Shown here: positions 63,266-64,000 of the stretch, piece after piece
Layout of the letters: the number at the start of each line of letters is the position of its first letter
Position numbering within the stretch: the first letter of the stretch is position 1
Source: Pomphorhynchus laevis
Taxonomy: Eukaryota; Acanthocephala; Palaeacanthocephala; Echinorhynchida; Pomphorhynchidae
Reading direction: 5' to 3'
DNA: 64,000 nucleotides
Assembly (NCBI GenBank): GCA_012934845.2
Contig: WNNJ02001765.1
Coordinates: 241,197-305,196 of the forward strand
Translations under genes and position numbers: made by a program
The notes under the pieces: model-generated
What the model saw: the letters and a program-made list of their open reading frames with translations, nothing else
Databases searched by the model: none
Told to the model about the DNA's origin: nothing

Positions 63266-64000
63266 AACGTTTCTTATACGTACTAAACGTACTCTCTTTT
63301 GGCGAAATCAACTCGAGTCATCTTCCAACTCGAAATCTCATTGGAAAATCTTAAACTCAATTCTTTCACGATCATCTACCCCTTGTAATATAAATCCTGA
63401 TGAATTTTCTTCTTATCTACAAACTAAGCTATCTAATTTACTTTCCCTACTACCCATAGCCCCCTTGTACCCACTCTTATCTTTAAATACTTCCCTCCCA
63501 GAACTATTCCACCTTCTTCCCGTTTCGTCTGATGAAGTTTCTTCGGTTCTGCTGTCATTACCTAATAAAACCTCTCCTTCTGACCCAATTCCCACTCACT
63601 TACTTAAAAATATCTGCACTTTTATCTTACCCTTCCTAACCACATTGTTCAACTCGTCCATCCGTAGCTGTACATTTCCTTCCATCTGGAAATGCGCCAC
63701 TGTTCGTCCTATCATCAAAAAGCAATCTCTCGACTCTTCACTACCATCTTCGTACCGTCCAATCTCACTTCTCCCAACCCTCTCTAAACTCCTTGAGCGT
63801 CTCGTTCTTAAGCAAGTTAATACATATCTCTATTCCTCTAACTTATTTCCTCCCTTCCAAGCCGCTTTTCGCTCTAATTACTCTACCGAAATTGCATGTC
63901 TTAAAGTTTATAACGACTTACTCATATCGCGCGATCATAAATTATGTAGTGTCATAGTTTCTTTTGATCTATCGTCTGCTTTTGACATCGTCGATCACTC
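63266..64000 (+). mobile_element. I-type L2-like LINE, 5'-truncated, runs off the window
   Basis: It is nearly identical to 47207-47940 of LINE I, beginning TTCTTATACGTACTAAACG and still open at the window end (FDIVDHS). It stops about 65 bp before the site of the shared TGA, so the next bases outside the window would show whether a third copy carries it. The substitution TTTGATCT for CTTGATCT at about 63964 changes L to F just before motif A. Confidence 0.8.

Noticed and set aside
1-64000. CRISPR arrays, bacterial operons, rRNA or tRNA genes
   Set aside because: No regularly spaced short repeats, no ribosome-binding-site-led gene trains, and no rRNA or tRNA sequence recognised. The window is eukaryotic in character.

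Overview
The window looks like nuclear DNA of an invertebrate animal. It holds one recognisable host gene, a single-exon Tob/BTG anti-proliferative gene (minus strand, 1896-4334). Around it is AT-rich non-coding DNA, and the rest is a dense, nested pile of retrotransposons. The evidence for an animal is the metazoan-type Tob protein (BTG domain plus the second conserved Tob block), CR1- and L2-type LINEs, a Penelope-like element, Ty3/Gypsy-type LTR fossils and terminal-inverted-repeat mini-elements. The phylum cannot be decided from this sequence alone.

Layout. 0-1.3 kb: a complex direct/inverted repeat. 1.9-4.3 kb: Tob. 4.3-12.1 kb: AT-rich DNA with a matched pair of ~220-240 bp mini-elements (5.8 and 10.8 kb) and a decayed Penelope-like element (6.8-9.2 kb). 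12.1-14.65 kb: Ty3/Gypsy-type fossil. 14.65-18.7 kb: CR1-like LINE 'B' (+), abutted by L2-like LINE 'C' (-, 18.7-22.2 kb). 22.4-30.4 kb: a second Ty3/Gypsy-type fossil whose downstream LTR is split by an apparently whole CR1-like LINE 'E' (-, 26.0-30.3 kb). 31.7-37.3 kb: a second apparently whole CR1-like LINE 'F' (+), preceded by tandem 5' monomers and a small cysteine-rich ORF. 37.3-40.4 kb: decayed I/R1-like LINE 'H' with an array of hairpins before its first ORF. 40.5-40.8 kb: a perfect 68-bp foldback. 40.8-45.2 kb: a reverse-transcriptase element with a C-terminal REL-endonuclease-like domain ('REL-1'), interrupted by CR1-like LINE 'G' (-). 45.2-49.1 kb: L2-like LINE 'I' (+). 49.4-54.3 kb: L2-like LINE 'K' (+). 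54.3-57.0 kb: 'REL-2'. 57.0-61.6 kb: L2-like LINE 'J' (+). 61.9-63.3 kb: a minus-strand LINE tail split by a 5'-truncated K-type copy. 63.3-64.0 kb: a 5'-truncated I-type copy running off the window.

How the parts work. CR1-like and L2-like elements share one plan. ORF1 has a half-PHD-like zinc domain and a conserved basic C-terminal region; it overlaps by 37-88 nt an ORF2 with an APE-type endonuclease and reverse transcriptase. In every copy measured, ORF2 lies in the -1 frame relative to ORF1. The L2-like family ends in a small hairpin that shows a compensatory base-pair change between copies, as expected for an RNA structure read by the element's own reverse transcriptase. The CR1-like family ends in a different hairpin and an (ATA)n tail.

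Most notable observations: an identical in-frame TGA at codon 637 of ORF2 in two otherwise open L2-like copies (I and J); a candidate -1 slippery heptamer at the CR1-like ORF1/ORF2 overlap, where copy E lacks an ORF2 ATG; a recurring motif (CTGAnGA, hairpin, GAAA) with changing but still paired stems in the Penelope-like, mini-element and foldback DNA; and a small cysteine-rich ORF seen twice upstream of LINEs.
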